A stretch of DNA of 64,000 bases from Saprospiraceae bacterium (GCA_013214355.1 JABSSL010000001.1:148404-212403), one strand, 5' to 3'; shown: positions 8,524-18,053, counted from the stretch's first letter. Translations and numbers: made by a program. The notes: generated from the sequence alone by a model not told the origin.

Positions 8524-10347
8524 GTGCTAGACAAGATACTTAAGCAATTTACCAATTCCAATGTGAAGCCTATATCGGGCATGGATGCGACTTTTTTATA
8601 CATTGAATCGCCCACCAGCCCTATGCATATCGGAAGTGTAGCCGTGATTGAAGGCTCTTTGGGCTTCGATCAATTTCGTTCCACCATTCTTTCCCGGATT
8701 CATATGATTCCAAAGTTGCGCAAGCGGCTTTTGTATGTTCCCTTCAAGATCGATTATCCCTATTGGGTCGATGATCCCAATTTTGATATCGATATGCATA
8801 TCCAACATATTGCTTTGCCGAAACCGGGGAATTGGAAAGCCTTGCGTAAGGTGGCTTCCCAAATCTTTAGTGATCCTTTGGATCAATCTCGCCCGCTTTG
8901 GTCCTTTACCTTTGTAGAAGGCTTAGATAGCATACCGCAGGTTCCAGCGGGTTCCGTGGCTGTCATTTCAAAGATTCACCACGTAGCCATTGATGGTGTG
9001 GGAGGAGCAAGTCTATTGAGTTTGCTGTTCGATTTCACGTCTGAGGCCAAACCCATTCCGGAGCCGCGCCCCTGGAAGCCAGAGCCTTTGCCTAATGAAG
9101 TGGAAATGGTGATCCGAAGCTCAATGAGTTTTGTGGAAAAACCATTGAAATTTCCGAAACTGATCACCGAAGCTGTCACCGCTTCTTTCAAAACCGGCGT
9201 ACTCACGAGGGTCAATAAGTTGGAATTGCCTACTGCCCCTTTTTCCGCTCCGCAAACACCTTTAAATGGCCTTCGCTCGGCACAACGTAAATGGAACTCG
9301 GCGATCCTATCTTTAGACCGAGTAAAGGCCCTAAAGAGCGTCATGGAGGTGACCTTAAATGATGTGGTGTTGGGAATCTGCGCTGGCGCCTTGAGAAGAT
9401 ATCTAAAAGAAAAGGATAAACTACCGATCAAGCCATTAGTAGCGATGGTCCCCATCTCCACCCGGACCAAGTCTGAGGATCACGATGCTGGTAATCAGGT
9501 ATCCTCTATGCTCATTCAATTGGCAACCAATATAGAAGATCCGATTGAACGCTTAGAAGCCATTCATGAAAATACAATTCGAGGAAAAACGTATCAAGGA
9601 GCACTCGGGGCTAAGACCCTAGCCAATATGGCGGAGGCCATACCTTTTGGTGTCGCCAATCAGGCAGCTAGGCTATACACTCGCTTCCAGATCTCCGAAA
9701 TGCATAATCCCGTCTTCAATCTCACGATTACCAACGTTCCTGGGCCGCAGTTTCCCTTGTACCTAAACGGACACAAGCTGCTATCCATCATGGGCATGGC
9801 CCCGATTATCGATGGCATGGGCTTGATCATCACGGTATTCAGCTACAATGGCTTGATTACCCTCAGTCCTACCTCGGATGCTGATACGATGCCTGATATT
9901 GATGTTTTCACCCGCTATCTTCGCGAATCCGCCAATGAGTTAGAAACCCTGATTTTGTCTATGAAAGACAAGAAAACGAAGGCGAAAAAGAAGCCGAAGG
10001 TAGCGGCCTCAGATGCTATTTTTGAACACTTCAAAAAGCACCTAAAACTCAATGCCGAGCACATCAAACCGAACAATGGTCTATTCCAATTTATTGTGAC
10101 GGGCGATGTCCCTAGAGAGTGGCGCTTAGATTTAAATCAATCACCACCGGTAGTACGAAAAGGAAAGGTGAAGGAACCCGATTGTACTTTCACCATTGCC
10201 GACCATCATTTGGTTAAGATTGGACAAGGCAAAATGAATTTGCAGGCCGCCTTCATCCAAGGCAGGCTTAAGATCCAGGGAGACTCCGGCAAAGCCATGA
10301 AACTGGGAACTATCCTGTCAAAGTTGCCGAAATTGGAGAAGGTTTAG
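8524..10347 (+). CDS. Wax ester synthase/diacylglycerol acyltransferase (WS/DGAT) fused to a C-terminal SCP2 domain
   Basis: The 607-residue protein starts at GTG 8524; a GTG at 8563 directly before KPISGMDATF is an alternative. Residues about 15-470 are a complete WS/DGAT: the N-terminal SGMDATFLYIE, PMHIGSV, the catalytic HHVAIDG (152-158), NDVVLGICAGALRRYL, NVPGPQFPLY and the C-terminal IIDGMGLIITVFSYNG. The family esterifies fatty acyl-CoA to fatty alcohol or diacylglycerol, making storage wax ester or TAG at the inner membrane. A lysine-rich linker (about 482-495) leads to residues about 500-607, an SCP2 sterol/lipid-carrier fold (LFQFIVTGDV, PDCTFTIADHHLVKI, AFIQGRLKIQGD). The fusion suggests lipid is handed directly to or from the active site; that is inference. 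Confidence 0.93.
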   Translation: MLDKILKQFTNSNVKPISGMDATFLYIESPTSPMHIGSVAVIEGSLGFDQFRSTILSRIHMIPKLRKRLLYVPFKIDYPYWVDDPNFDIDMHIQHIALPKPGNWKALRKVASQIFSDPLDQSRPLWSFTFVEGLDSIPQVPAGSVAVISKIHHVAIDGVGGASLLSLLFDFTSEAKPIPEPRPWKPEPLPNEVEMVIRSSMSFVEKPLKFPKLITEAVTASFKTGVLTRVNKLELPTAPFSAPQTPLNGLRSAQRKWNSAILSLDRVKALKSVMEVTLNDVVLGICAGALRRYLKEKDKLPIKPLVAMVPISTRTKSEDHDAGNQVSSMLIQLATNIEDPIERLEAIHENTIRGKTYQGALGAKTLANMAEAIPFGVANQAARLYTRFQISEMHNPVFNLTITNVPGPQFPLYLNGHKLLSIMGMAPIIDGMGLIITVFSYNGLITLSPTSDADTMPDIDVFTRYLRESANELETLILSMKDKKTKAKKKPKVAASDAIFEHFKKHLKLNAEHIKPNNGLFQFIVTGDVPREWRLDLNQSPPVVRKGKVKEPDCTFTIADHHLVKIGQGKMNLQAAFIQGRLKIQGDSGKAMKLGTILSKLPKLEKV

Positions 10348-10367
10348 TCTCCACTAAATACTATTGA

Positions 10368-10778
10368 ATGTGGACCTGCCCGAAATGTGAGCGTGTTTTT
10401 CAGAAAGACAATCAGTCTCACATTTGTAATGAGATAGATCTAGATTCACTCTTCGAAGGTAAACCAGATGAGTTGGTACTCGCCTTTGATGATCTGGTAC
10501 AAATGCTGGTGCAATGGGAGCCCTTTCACATGGGCGTAGCAGTGCACAGTATCGTGGTGACGAGCAAAAAGGCCTGGCTCATTCTGAAACCCATGAAGAA
10601 GGAACTCGACATCAAGTTCTATTCGGACAGCCCCGTCGAATCTGATCGAATCAAACGAATTACGGAGTATCGCGGAAAATACGCCCATCACATCCGAGTG
10701 AGCAGCCCGGAGCAGTTGACTGATGAGGTGTATCGGCTGTTGCGAGAGGGATTTGAGTGGTCGATGCGTTCTAGCTAA
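10368..10778 (+). CDS. DUF5655 domain protein with N-terminal zinc-ribbon-like segment
   Basis: The 136-residue protein starts WTCPKCERVF and has a following His-x-Cys (SHIC), so residues 3-21 look like a small zinc-binding ribbon. The rest matches the DUF5655-type fold: FEGKPDELVLAFDDLV, a KKAWLILKPMKKELDIKFY strand region and HHIRVSSPEQLTDEV. The function is unknown, although relatives often accompany DUF1801 genes, as here. It begins 20 bp after WS/DGAT, so it may be read through from that promoter. Its 3' end overlaps the convergent DUF1801 gene by 8 bp. Confidence 0.75.
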   Translation: MWTCPKCERVFQKDNQSHICNEIDLDSLFEGKPDELVLAFDDLVQMLVQWEPFHMGVAVHSIVVTSKKAWLILKPMKKELDIKFYSDSPVESDRIKRITEYRGKYAHHIRVSSPEQLTDEVYRLLREGFEWSMRSS

Positions 10779-11115
10779 ATTTTGAAGCTTGTAGGATCAT
10801 ATCTTTCAATCCATCTCGGTCGAAATCAGCCATACTTTTGATCTTGATATGTCGCATCCTTTTCCCTGTTCCTTCTAGGGGATAGGCTGGGTCTTCGATC
10901 TTCTCAAAACTGAAAAATCCCAGGTTGACATGCCCTTTATTAGCTTTCAAATAGAGGTAGTCTTTTTCCGTAGCGTAAACCGGCTGCTTCCACTTAAAGG
11001 ATTCCTTTGTATCAGGGACAGCCTCAAAGATTAAATCTCGTAAAGATCTCAGGGTATCTTGATGTTCAGCTGGAGATGTTGCTATATAGTTATCAACTTC
11101 GGCTATTCTTGTCAT
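10771..11115 (-). CDS. DUF1801 (YdhG-like) domain protein
   Basis: The 114-residue cytoplasmic protein has the DUF1801 pattern: an N-terminal VDNYIATSPAEHQDTLRSLR, then VPDTKESFKWKQPVYATEKDYLYLKANKGHVNLGFF and a basic C-terminal helix. Members have an iron-chaperone-like fold (frataxin/YdhG type), but their biological role is not firmly known. It is convergent with and overlaps the DUF5655 gene by 8 bp. ATG 11115 is the natural start for the fold. Confidence 0.8.
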   Translation of the reverse strand: MTRIAEVDNYIATSPAEHQDTLRSLRDLIFEAVPDTKESFKWKQPVYATEKDYLYLKANKGHVNLGFFSFEKIEDPAYPLEGTGKRMRHIKIKSMADFDRDGLKDMILQASKFS

Positions 11116-11246
11116 ACGGATGGTCTTTATTGGTTGAACTAAGCGCTAGTTTCGATAAGCTAGCTAAAATGTCCCAACTGTAGGGCAATTACGATCAAAA
11201 AATGGATAGGTTTCATAACTTCATGTGAAAACCATTCTTCATACCA

Positions 11247-11711
11247 TCACGGCAGTTGCAAAAAACGGCGCTCCATCAAAGGTTGAAAACCTAACTTCTT
11301 CCAAAAGGTACTGGCAGGAAGGTCATCGAGAACATATAATTCAATCCTGCGGATACCTTGTTCCCTAAACCAAGCCAATGTGGTTGAAACTAAAGCTTTC
11401 CCAACTCCTCTTTCTTGCTGTCCCTGTTTTACCGCCAGATACCTAATTAGACCAAGCTTTGCTCCACCAAACCAGCCTGGCAGCATCTCTTGCCTAGCCA
11501 AAATGAACCCCAGCACCTCCATTCCCATCGTTGCTACGAGCAGATTGCCCTCTTCCTGGCCGAGCATTCCGTTTAGGTAATCAAGGAAAGCCTCTTTGTC
11601 CAACTCCACCGCGTAATAGTCCGGATTTATTGTTTGTAAGTATTCCATGAAGTCCAGCCAGATCTGCATGATCTGTTCGAGATCTTCTTTCCTAGCTTTT
11701 CTTATTTTCAT
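11247..11711 (-). CDS. GNAT-family N-acetyltransferase
   Basis: ATG 11711 begins the fold directly (MKIRKARKEDLEQI), so I prefer it over an upstream in-frame codon at 11738. The 154-residue protein shows GNAT order: the first helix EDLEQIMQIWLDF, a beta stretch NLLVATMGMEVLGFILAR, the acetyl-CoA loop RYLAVKQGQQERGVGKAL (a Q/RxxGxG/A variant), and a closing RRIELYVLDDLPASTFWKKLGF. It transfers an acetyl group from acetyl-CoA to an amine, but the substrate cannot be told. It stands alone. Confidence 0.85.
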   Translation of the reverse strand: MKIRKARKEDLEQIMQIWLDFMEYLQTINPDYYAVELDKEAFLDYLNGMLGQEEGNLLVATMGMEVLGFILARQEMLPGWFGGAKLGLIRYLAVKQGQQERGVGKALVSTTLAWFREQGIRRIELYVLDDLPASTFWKKLGFQPLMERRFLQLP

Positions 11712-11756
11712 AAAAGCGCTTGTCTTTTTGAGTATCAAGATCTCCTAAATTACCAA

Positions 11757-11787
11757 AGGCATGAAGAATCATATGTTCTCCATGCCT
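11757..11787 (-). terminator. Probable terminator of the 11816-12208 lipoprotein gene
   Basis: AGGCATG (11757-11763) pairs with CATGCCT (11781-11787), with an inner GAA/TTC pairing. It lies about 28 bp past the lipoprotein stop on the minus strand and is followed by a short AT-rich stretch without a strong U-run. Confidence 0.4.
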
Positions 11788-11815
11788 CACAATCTTCTTT
11801 TAATGAACAGAGATG

Positions 11816-12208
11816 CTAATCGCGCGTGGCCTCTACTTGACAGTTGGTGTTAAAACCTCCACCCGTTAATGTCTCAGTTAGAGAGAATTTATCTCCATCG
11901 AGCGTAGTCATAACAGACCCCGTCACTCCTCCAGCAGAATTCGTTCTTTCAATCATACAATTGGTCACCGGAAGCGGATCAAAAGTGGTCGTAACAGAAC
12001 CAGTCACGTAGCGGATCACAATGTCATTGTCGCCACTAGCTGTGATCGTAACGGTAGCAGGATCAGCATTTCCATCACAATCTGCTGTTCCCGTATAGGT
12101 TCCAATCCAGTTGTCTCGTGTACAAGTGAGACCTTCATCGTCATCTTTTTTACAAGCAGAAAAGGCAATTAGCAAGGCTAATACATAAGTTAAGCGTAAT
12201 ACATTCAT
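11816..12208 (-). CDS. Small secreted lipoprotein of unknown function
   Basis: The 130-residue protein has a signal peptide with lipobox FSAC at residues 16-19, followed by KKDDDEG, a typical charged start of a mature Bacteroidota lipoprotein. The remaining 105 residues are rich in Thr, Gly, Val and Asp with alternating hydrophobic positions, suggesting a single beta-sandwich (TYTGTADCDG, TVTITASGDNDIVIRY). Four cysteines in the mature part could form two disulfides (one near each end). I do not recognise a family. A hairpin downstream may terminate it. Confidence 0.75.
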   Translation of the reverse strand: MNVLRLTYVLALLIAFSACKKDDDEGLTCTRDNWIGTYTGTADCDGNADPATVTITASGDNDIVIRYVTGSVTTTFDPLPVTNCMIERTNSAGGVTGSVMTTLDGDKFSLTETLTGGGFNTNCQVEATRD

Positions 12209-12403
12209 AGAAATGCGTATTAAGTAGTAATTGGTTACTTGGAAAATGGTGAAGGATTCAAAAAAGTGAGGAGACAGGAACTATACCTATATAGGCTACC
12301 GCAAATATAAGTACTTATTTATATAATAAATATTCCAAAACTGCCTTTGCTGGCAGGAACAGAGTATGATTGGCGGTTTTGTGAGCAAGAGGTGATGTAG
12401 GGT

Positions 12404-13615
12404 TTATTTCCGATAGGTAGTCAATAGCTCTAGTAATGTTTTTTTGGATCCCCCTTTTGATCGACTAAGAACCTCCATAGGAGTATGACCTTGATCGTTT
12501 GGATGAGCGGGGTTGGGCCCCCATCTAAGCAATAAGGCCAAAGCTTGCTGACGCCTATGCTGATCTTTGATCGTAGATCTGATAGGCTCAAAAATTGGGG
12601 TTTCTCCGGATAAATCTGAACGCTCTAGATCGGCTTCATGCTCTAATAAAACCTGTATTGTAGCCGTAAAACCTGCTTTGGCTGCACGATGCAAGGCCGT
12701 TTTTCCCTTTTTATCCTGATAGTTTATGTCTGCGCCATGCTCTAGCAAACGAAGTACTTCCTCTACATTTCCGCCATTGTCTCCACGACATAAATAGACC
12801 AAATGCCCACTTAACTCTTCTTGACTAGGCAAAGGAACTCCGTGAGCTGAAACCACCTGGAATAATGCTTGATTATCGGGTAGGGCTCTGGGAGCGAAAT
12901 CAGGATCAGCCCCATTTTCGAGCAAGAGGCGAACCATAGTAGGCTCGTCATCTGCGGCAATAAATAGCTGTTTAGAAAAAGGCCGAATACTAGCACCTTT
13001 CTTAATGAGATAGCTGACCGTCGCGACATCTCCTCCTCGCAGTGCATAACAGAGCGGTGTGGCCCAGGGAGTATCTGCTGGTGTAAAGTCAATGTCTTCC
13101 TGATTCTTGGGTGCCATGATGTGTTGAGGGTATCCCAGGTTGATACGGTTTGATGACGCTTCCAATAAGTTACGGACTAGGTCGTATTGCCCCACGAAAG
13201 CCGCATTGTGGATATCCAGGTAGGCCCCTTTTGACTCTAGGTACACTGCAACGGGCATTCGTCTTCTGTGTAGGGCGATGGCCAAACAGCTAACCTCAAC
13301 AAAATAGGGAGTGTAATGCGAACCACAAGCCTGAATATTGGCTCCTTGCTCCACCAGATACTGGACGACTTCCAAGCGGCCTTTATGACAGGCTTCCCAC
13401 AGCATAGTACGTCCATGAGATCCCACTTTGTGCAGCCAATGCGGTTTTTGATCCAATATTTGTTTGACCTGCTCCAACTGGCCGCGTTCCGCCGCCTTCA
13501 CACCAATCTTCAAGAAATCGCTGGCCTTGCCGGTGAGATGGATCATTTGGTCTTTGAGTTTTCCCCAAATCTTGACTTGGGTTGAGTGATCAGTCCATGG
13601 TCGATAGCCGATCAT
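12404..13615 (-). CDS. Ankyrin-repeat protein
   Basis: The 403-residue protein has no signal peptide. An in-frame ATG at 13546 (MIHLTGKASDFL) is an alternative start. From about residue 38 it is a solenoid of ankyrin repeats with recognisable helices: GRTMLWEACHKGRLEVVQYLVEQGANI, LCYALRGGDVATVSYLIKKGASI, TMVRLLLENGADP, VEEVLRLLEHGADI, GKTALHRAAKAGFTATIQVLLEHEADL and a last degenerate repeat. It should bind protein, partner unknown. It stands between the small lipoprotein and gpsA on the same strand, 121 bp from gpsA. Confidence 0.85.
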   Translation of the reverse strand: MIGYRPWTDHSTQVKIWGKLKDQMIHLTGKASDFLKIGVKAAERGQLEQVKQILDQKPHWLHKVGSHGRTMLWEACHKGRLEVVQYLVEQGANIQACGSHYTPYFVEVSCLAIALHRRRMPVAVYLESKGAYLDIHNAAFVGQYDLVRNLLEASSNRINLGYPQHIMAPKNQEDIDFTPADTPWATPLCYALRGGDVATVSYLIKKGASIRPFSKQLFIAADDEPTMVRLLLENGADPDFAPRALPDNQALFQVVSAHGVPLPSQEELSGHLVYLCRGDNGGNVEEVLRLLEHGADINYQDKKGKTALHRAAKAGFTATIQVLLEHEADLERSDLSGETPIFEPIRSTIKDQHRRQQALALLLRWGPNPAHPNDQGHTPMEVLSRSKGGSKKTLLELLTTYRK

Positions 13616-13736
13616 TTCGGTAAACTATAGGTCTCCCACTAATAAAATTTACTGCGTAAGCGACGCATATCTTTCGACTATCGACCGAAACACTATCGAC
13701 CCTTCCATGTTCCATCCCCTTCCTCTATCACTCCCC

Positions 13737-14738
13737 CTATCCCGGATCAGACTCAGCGCCAGACTGTTGACGCAGGAGGCCTTTGAAGGCGTCGCGTACC
13801 GTATTGCCTTGATGAACTACCTTGTATACCTCATGTGAAATGGGCATTTCAAGATTGTACTGTTCCGCTAATTCCATAACTACAGTACAAGTCTTCACTC
13901 CTTCGGCAACCATTGACATTTCCTCAATGATTTCATCCAAGGTACGGCCTTGTCCAAGGTTAAAACCAACGTGTCGATTACGGCTGAGTGTACTAATACA
14001 AGTGGCTACCAAGTCACCCATTCCGGCGAGGCCAGCGAAGGTTTCGGGTCGGCCGCCCATCGCCACACCGAGGCGGGTTAGCTCTGCCAGGCCTCGGGTA
14101 ATTACCGCAGCACGAGTGTTATCACCCGCACCCGCACCGTCACCCATTCCGGCAGCAATGGCAATCACGTTTTTCAAGGCTCCTCCTAATTCACACCCAA
14201 TTACATCATCATTGGTATATACCCGGAACAAACCCGTGCGAAAAATCTTCTGTAAGGCTGTCGCAATCGTATCATCTACCATAGCAATTACACTGGCCGC
14301 TGCTTGTCCAGCAACGATTTCTCGAGCTAGGTTCGGCCCCGTAAGCAGGCCGGCAGGATGTCCTGGCATCAGGCTCTCTATTACTTCCGTCATCCGCATG
14401 CGGGTTCCTTGTTCCAAGCCTTTTGAGAGACTAACGATCGGAACCCAAGGGCGAATGTAGGGCTTAGCGTCATTAAGTACGTATCGGAAACTGTGGGAGG
14501 GGATGCCCATGACAATGACGTCCGCATCCTGAACTGCCTCTTTTAAAGAATGGGTAGCAACTAATGATTCCGTAAGCTTTGCTCCAGGTAAGTATTTCTC
14601 GTTGCGATGATATTTATTGATTTCGTCAACCGTCTTTGCATTTTTAGCCCAAATTTTGGTAGGGGTGTTTTTAGCTGTGAGTGAAGCTACGGTAGTTCCC
14701 CAGGAACCACCGCCTAGTAGGCCAACCTTAAGTTTCAT
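13737..14738 (-). CDS. gpsA: NAD(P)H-dependent glycerol-3-phosphate dehydrogenase
   Basis: The 333-residue cytoplasmic enzyme reduces dihydroxyacetone phosphate to sn-glycerol-3-phosphate, the backbone for glycerolipids. The N-terminal nucleotide fold carries GLLGGGSWGTTVA; the conserved SLSKGLE, LLTGPNLAREI, GCELGGALKNVIAIAAGMGDG (catalytic lysine) and AGMGDLVATCIS follow. Length is standard. It lies 21 bp downstream of the PlsB-HAD-PlsC acyltransferase gene, so product and consumer are probably one operon. Confidence 0.96.
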   Translation of the reverse strand: MKLKVGLLGGGSWGTTVASLTAKNTPTKIWAKNAKTVDEINKYHRNEKYLPGAKLTESLVATHSLKEAVQDADVIVMGIPSHSFRYVLNDAKPYIRPWVPIVSLSKGLEQGTRMRMTEVIESLMPGHPAGLLTGPNLAREIVAGQAAASVIAMVDDTIATALQKIFRTGLFRVYTNDDVIGCELGGALKNVIAIAAGMGDGAGAGDNTRAAVITRGLAELTRLGVAMGGRPETFAGLAGMGDLVATCISTLSRNRHVGFNLGQGRTLDEIIEEMSMVAEGVKTCTVVMELAEQYNLEMPISHEVYKVVHQGNTVRDAFKGLLRQQSGAESDPG

Positions 14739-14759
14739 ATCCTTGTAAGTTTAGATCGA

Positions 14760-17700
14760 CTATTTCTTGACCAATTGCCCATTGGTTTTTTCCTTCTTCG
14801 GTGCTTCCTCTTGCCCTAATTCTTTTAGGTAGATCGCACGAATCTTGGCAACATGCTCGTTCAGCTTCTCCTTCTTCCAGCGTTTAGTGGAAATTGGTGG
14901 AAAAGCAACGACCTCAATGGCCACGGAACGCAGTACATTGGTACCGCGGGGCATGGCATCATGGGCATTACGGATGACTACTGGCACAATCGGAACACCG
15001 GCTTGCATCGCCAAATGGAAAGCTCCTTTTTTGAAGGGGCCTAGACGATAATCCCGGCTACGGGTTCCTTCCGGGAAAATGATGATGGACGTTCCTCCCT
15101 TTAAGGCATCAACCGCGGGCTTCATGGCTTCAATCGCCTTTTCCCTGTTTTTTCGATCGATAAAAATCACGCCGGAAGCTGCCATCAGCTGACCGATAAT
15201 TGGCATATTCCTCAGCTCTTTCTTCGCAATTCCAGTAGCATCTTTACGAATCAACTTGGAGACGATAAACAGGTCCGCACTACTCTGATGGTTAAAAATA
15301 AATACCGCGGGGCGCTGCGACCAAAGATGTTCTTCTCCCTTGACAACCATCTCAATCCCGGCAGCCTTTACCACAAAATCGCCGACTGAAGCCATCAAAG
15401 AATTCACGCCATCCTGCCAGGACAAACTAAAAGCGCCTTTGGTGACTCCGGAGATCACCGCGGGGATCAAGCTACCCAAGGCTGCACCTGTTCGTACAAA
15501 ATTGACCAGCCCAGGGCGCGCCTCGTCGTTGAATCGATAGACAGGCCAGTTATTCTTAAACGCCAGGGCTGAAAGCTTGGTATCAGGATTGATCGGGCGA
15601 GGATTACCTACAATTTCCAGTAAGGGTGCATCCGCAGCACTATCGGTATAGAAATAGGATTTAGTAAGGTCCAAATTAAAATCCTGGGCTAAGGATTTTG
15701 CTGCATGAGCTTTTCCTTCTCCCCAACAAGCAGGCTCTATGATGTTTCCAGTAAACTTACCCTTTTCTACTTCCATTCGGGTACACATCACATGGTGGAT
15801 GTCTAGGTCGCGAGCAACGGGATCTACTTGATAGGGAGTAGCCGCTGAAATAATGGCTACTGTATGTCCCATAGCGAGGTGAGCTTTCACTAAAGCACGA
15901 GACTCAGGGTAGATTTCATCGGCCAAGTGTTTAAGATAAACCTCCTCTCCCACTTCAATGAATAATTCTTCCTTTACCCCTTTAACGCCTTGCGCTCCTA
16001 CCGCCGCTAAGCCAGCAAAATTACCTTGCCCCATGGCGTACACTATGACCCCTGCAAATTGCGCAACGATTTCCCTGGCCGTCATCTTCCCACTTAACAG
16101 ACGAGTCTGAAAAAACTCCTTGGCAGAAAAATTCTTAATCAAAGTGCGATCGAGATCGAAGAAAGCCCCTACCTGTGGTCCCACCTCACCAGCCATGATC
16201 GTATTCGTCAAAGCCTCCGTTTTAGAGCCAGGAACAATTTCACGCTCGATCGGAATCACAGACACGGCCGCATCATTAACCGGTTTACTCAATATGATGT
16301 GTTGTAGGTCATTGATATGCTGTGCAATACCAATCAACTTCTCTTGGAAAGCCTCAATCGCTTTTTGCTTATCATCCTTAGCATTCGGAACTAGATCGAG
16401 ATTTCTTGCCAGCCGTAGTCCATTTTGCAAGAAAGGCTTGGATATAGAGTCAACTCTTTGAATGCGGCCCTGCCAATGCATTTCTTCGCTCAAGAACATG
16501 CACTCCTTGATGAAAGCCTCATCCTCAAAGGGGCGGGAAGGCTTCCAGCTTTTCAATGCATAAGCTACCACTCGATAAGCCTCAATATAAGAGTGCAAGA
16601 CTACCGGCGCTACAATCACTTCTTCCTGCTTGATGAAGGCCAGTTTTTCAGTTTTAGGTGCTTTGACTAGCTCTGGCCAATTGGGATCCAACATCTCCAG
16701 GTTAGCCTCAATCTCATCAGAGAACTGTGCTTTCCTGGAATAGAAGAATTCAAACTTAAACAAAGAGCGGAGTTCCATGATCGTCGACCAAAAGGCCTCC
16801 TGCCGGACCTCCTCCTGTGTCGTGGCCGATTCTAGCAGTGCTATTTCAATAAAGGCTCGATGATACAAATGATGCACCGACATATTGGCATAATACGTGG
16901 CCTGCATGTAACTTTCTGAGTTCAGCACATACTTCGCATCTAAGGTTTCACCATGCTTCAAGATTAGATTGGCACGTTCCAGAATATTTAGCGCCGCCTG
17001 TACACTCTTACCCGTCGGTTGGCCTCGATCTACCAATGCGTCTGGTTTAGTCTCTTCGATCAACCGCATCAGATCTACCACATCACGCTCGATGGTATTC
17101 TTATTCAAGGAAAACTTGCTGAGTAAAGAAATACAGATCAAGGAGGTGGTGGTCACTGGAGTGATCTGATTGATTCGATGTACCAGTTCCAGCGCGAATC
17201 GCGACAATTTCCCAGTGTGGGCTTCCGGCTGCTTCCCTTCTGTAATGATCGCTACGGAATTTTCCGCATTGATTTCTACTGGCTCACCGAAACGAATGGA
17301 GATTTTACCAAAACTACCATCCATTTTCCGGACATAATCAATAAACCATTTCAGGCTCTCAGGGTTTTTGTTCTTGCCACGCCCTTCTAGCGTCATATCC
17401 TTTACGTCCGGAATCAGATCATATACAATGGATACCGGCACATACTTTACCTCTTTACCCGATTCTTCTTCCGCCTCGCGAATATACTTGAGAATACCCA
17501 CTTTAGGCCAAACCAACTTACCTGTACGCGATCGCGTGCCTTCGATAGCCCACATGAAATGCCCTCCGTCCTTTACGAGAGAAGCAATGAAATGTCGCAA
17601 AGCAGCTTTGTAGATCAGATCGTTCTTGAATGAACGACGAATAAAAATCACACCATTTTGCCTAGCTATCTGCCCAAAACCCAAGAAATCCATATTGATC

Positions 17701-18053
17701 CCTGCAAAAGTATAAGGGAAAGGAATGCCATGACGAGCCAAGGTAATGGCCAAGACAAACATGTCCAGATATGTTTTATGCGTCATGACAAAGGCAATCG
17801 GAAACCGCCGAGCCAGTTTGGTCAGTTCCTTGACTTCCGTTGGGTTTACATCGATTGTCTTCTTGTAGGCACGGGAAAGAATATACTGAGAGAGCTGAAT
17901 CCCCATGATATTAGCCAAAGGTTGGTGTACGGTCTGTAACTCCTTAAGGCATTCGGCAGCTTCTTTTTGCACTTGATCATAGGGCTGACCAAGTTTTTCA
18001 GCAATGTCAATTAGTTTTTTTTGAAAGGCAGCATCGTTGAATAGTCCATCCAT
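14760..18053 (-). CDS. Three-domain acyltransferase: PlsB-like GPAT, HAD-IB phosphatase-like, PlsC-like LPAAT
   Basis: The 1097-residue protein joins three modules. Residues about 40-600 resemble PlsB glycerol-3-phosphate acyltransferase: HKTYLD (92-97), GVIFIRRSF (134-142) and EGTRSRTGK (171-179), with the long PlsB C-terminal part. Residues about 625-850 are a HAD-IB domain: FFDLDRT (D633, D635), IISAAT and YFYTDSAADAPLL. Residues about 870-1080 are PlsC-like: NHQSSAD (H922, D927), GVIFIDRKN and FPEGTRSR (993-1000). Known families suggest G3P to lysophosphatidate to phosphatidate, with the HAD domain perhaps a phosphatase. Mycobacteria carry separate PlsB2 and HAD-PlsC genes beside a WS/DGAT gene; here they form one chain. 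It precedes gpsA. Confidence 0.92.
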   Translation of the reverse strand: MDGLFNDAAFQKKLIDIAEKLGQPYDQVQKEAAECLKELQTVHQPLANIMGIQLSQYILSRAYKKTIDVNPTEVKELTKLARRFPIAFVMTHKTYLDMFVLAITLARHGIPFPYTFAGINMDFLGFGQIARQNGVIFIRRSFKNDLIYKAALRHFIASLVKDGGHFMWAIEGTRSRTGKLVWPKVGILKYIREAEEESGKEVKYVPVSIVYDLIPDVKDMTLEGRGKNKNPESLKWFIDYVRKMDGSFGKISIRFGEPVEINAENSVAIITEGKQPEAHTGKLSRFALELVHRINQITPVTTTSLICISLLSKFSLNKNTIERDVVDLMRLIEETKPDALVDRGQPTGKSVQAALNILERANLILKHGETLDAKYVLNSESYMQATYYANMSVHHLYHRAFIEIALLESATTQEEVRQEAFWSTIMELRSLFKFEFFYSRKAQFSDEIEANLEMLDPNWPELVKAPKTEKLAFIKQEEVIVAPVVLHSYIEAYRVVAYALKSWKPSRPFEDEAFIKECMFLSEEMHWQGRIQRVDSISKPFLQNGLRLARNLDLVPNAKDDKQKAIEAFQEKLIGIAQHINDLQHIILSKPVNDAAVSVIPIEREIVPGSKTEALTNTIMAGEVGPQVGAFFDLDRTLIKNFSAKEFFQTRLLSGKMTAREIVAQFAGVIVYAMGQGNFAGLAAVGAQGVKGVKEELFIEVGEEVYLKHLADEIYPESRALVKAHLAMGHTVAIISAATPYQVDPVARDLDIHHVMCTRMEVEKGKFTGNIIEPACWGEGKAHAAKSLAQDFNLDLTKSYFYTDSAADAPLLEIVGNPRPINPDTKLSALAFKNNWPVYRFNDEARPGLVNFVRTGAALGSLIPAVISGVTKGAFSLSWQDGVNSLMASVGDFVVKAAGIEMVVKGEEHLWSQRPAVFIFNHQSSADLFIVSKLIRKDATGIAKKELRNMPIIGQLMAASGVIFIDRKNREKAIEAMKPAVDALKGGTSIIIFPEGTRSRDYRLGPFKKGAFHLAMQAGVPIVPVVIRNAHDAMPRGTNVLRSVAIEVVAFPPISTKRWKKEKLNEHVAKIRAIYLKELGQEEAPKKEKTNGQLVKK

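Noticed and set aside
13822-14460. A 212-codon plus-strand frame inside gpsA
   Set aside because: gpsA is certain on the minus strand; the antisense product is Pro/Ser/Ala low-complexity.
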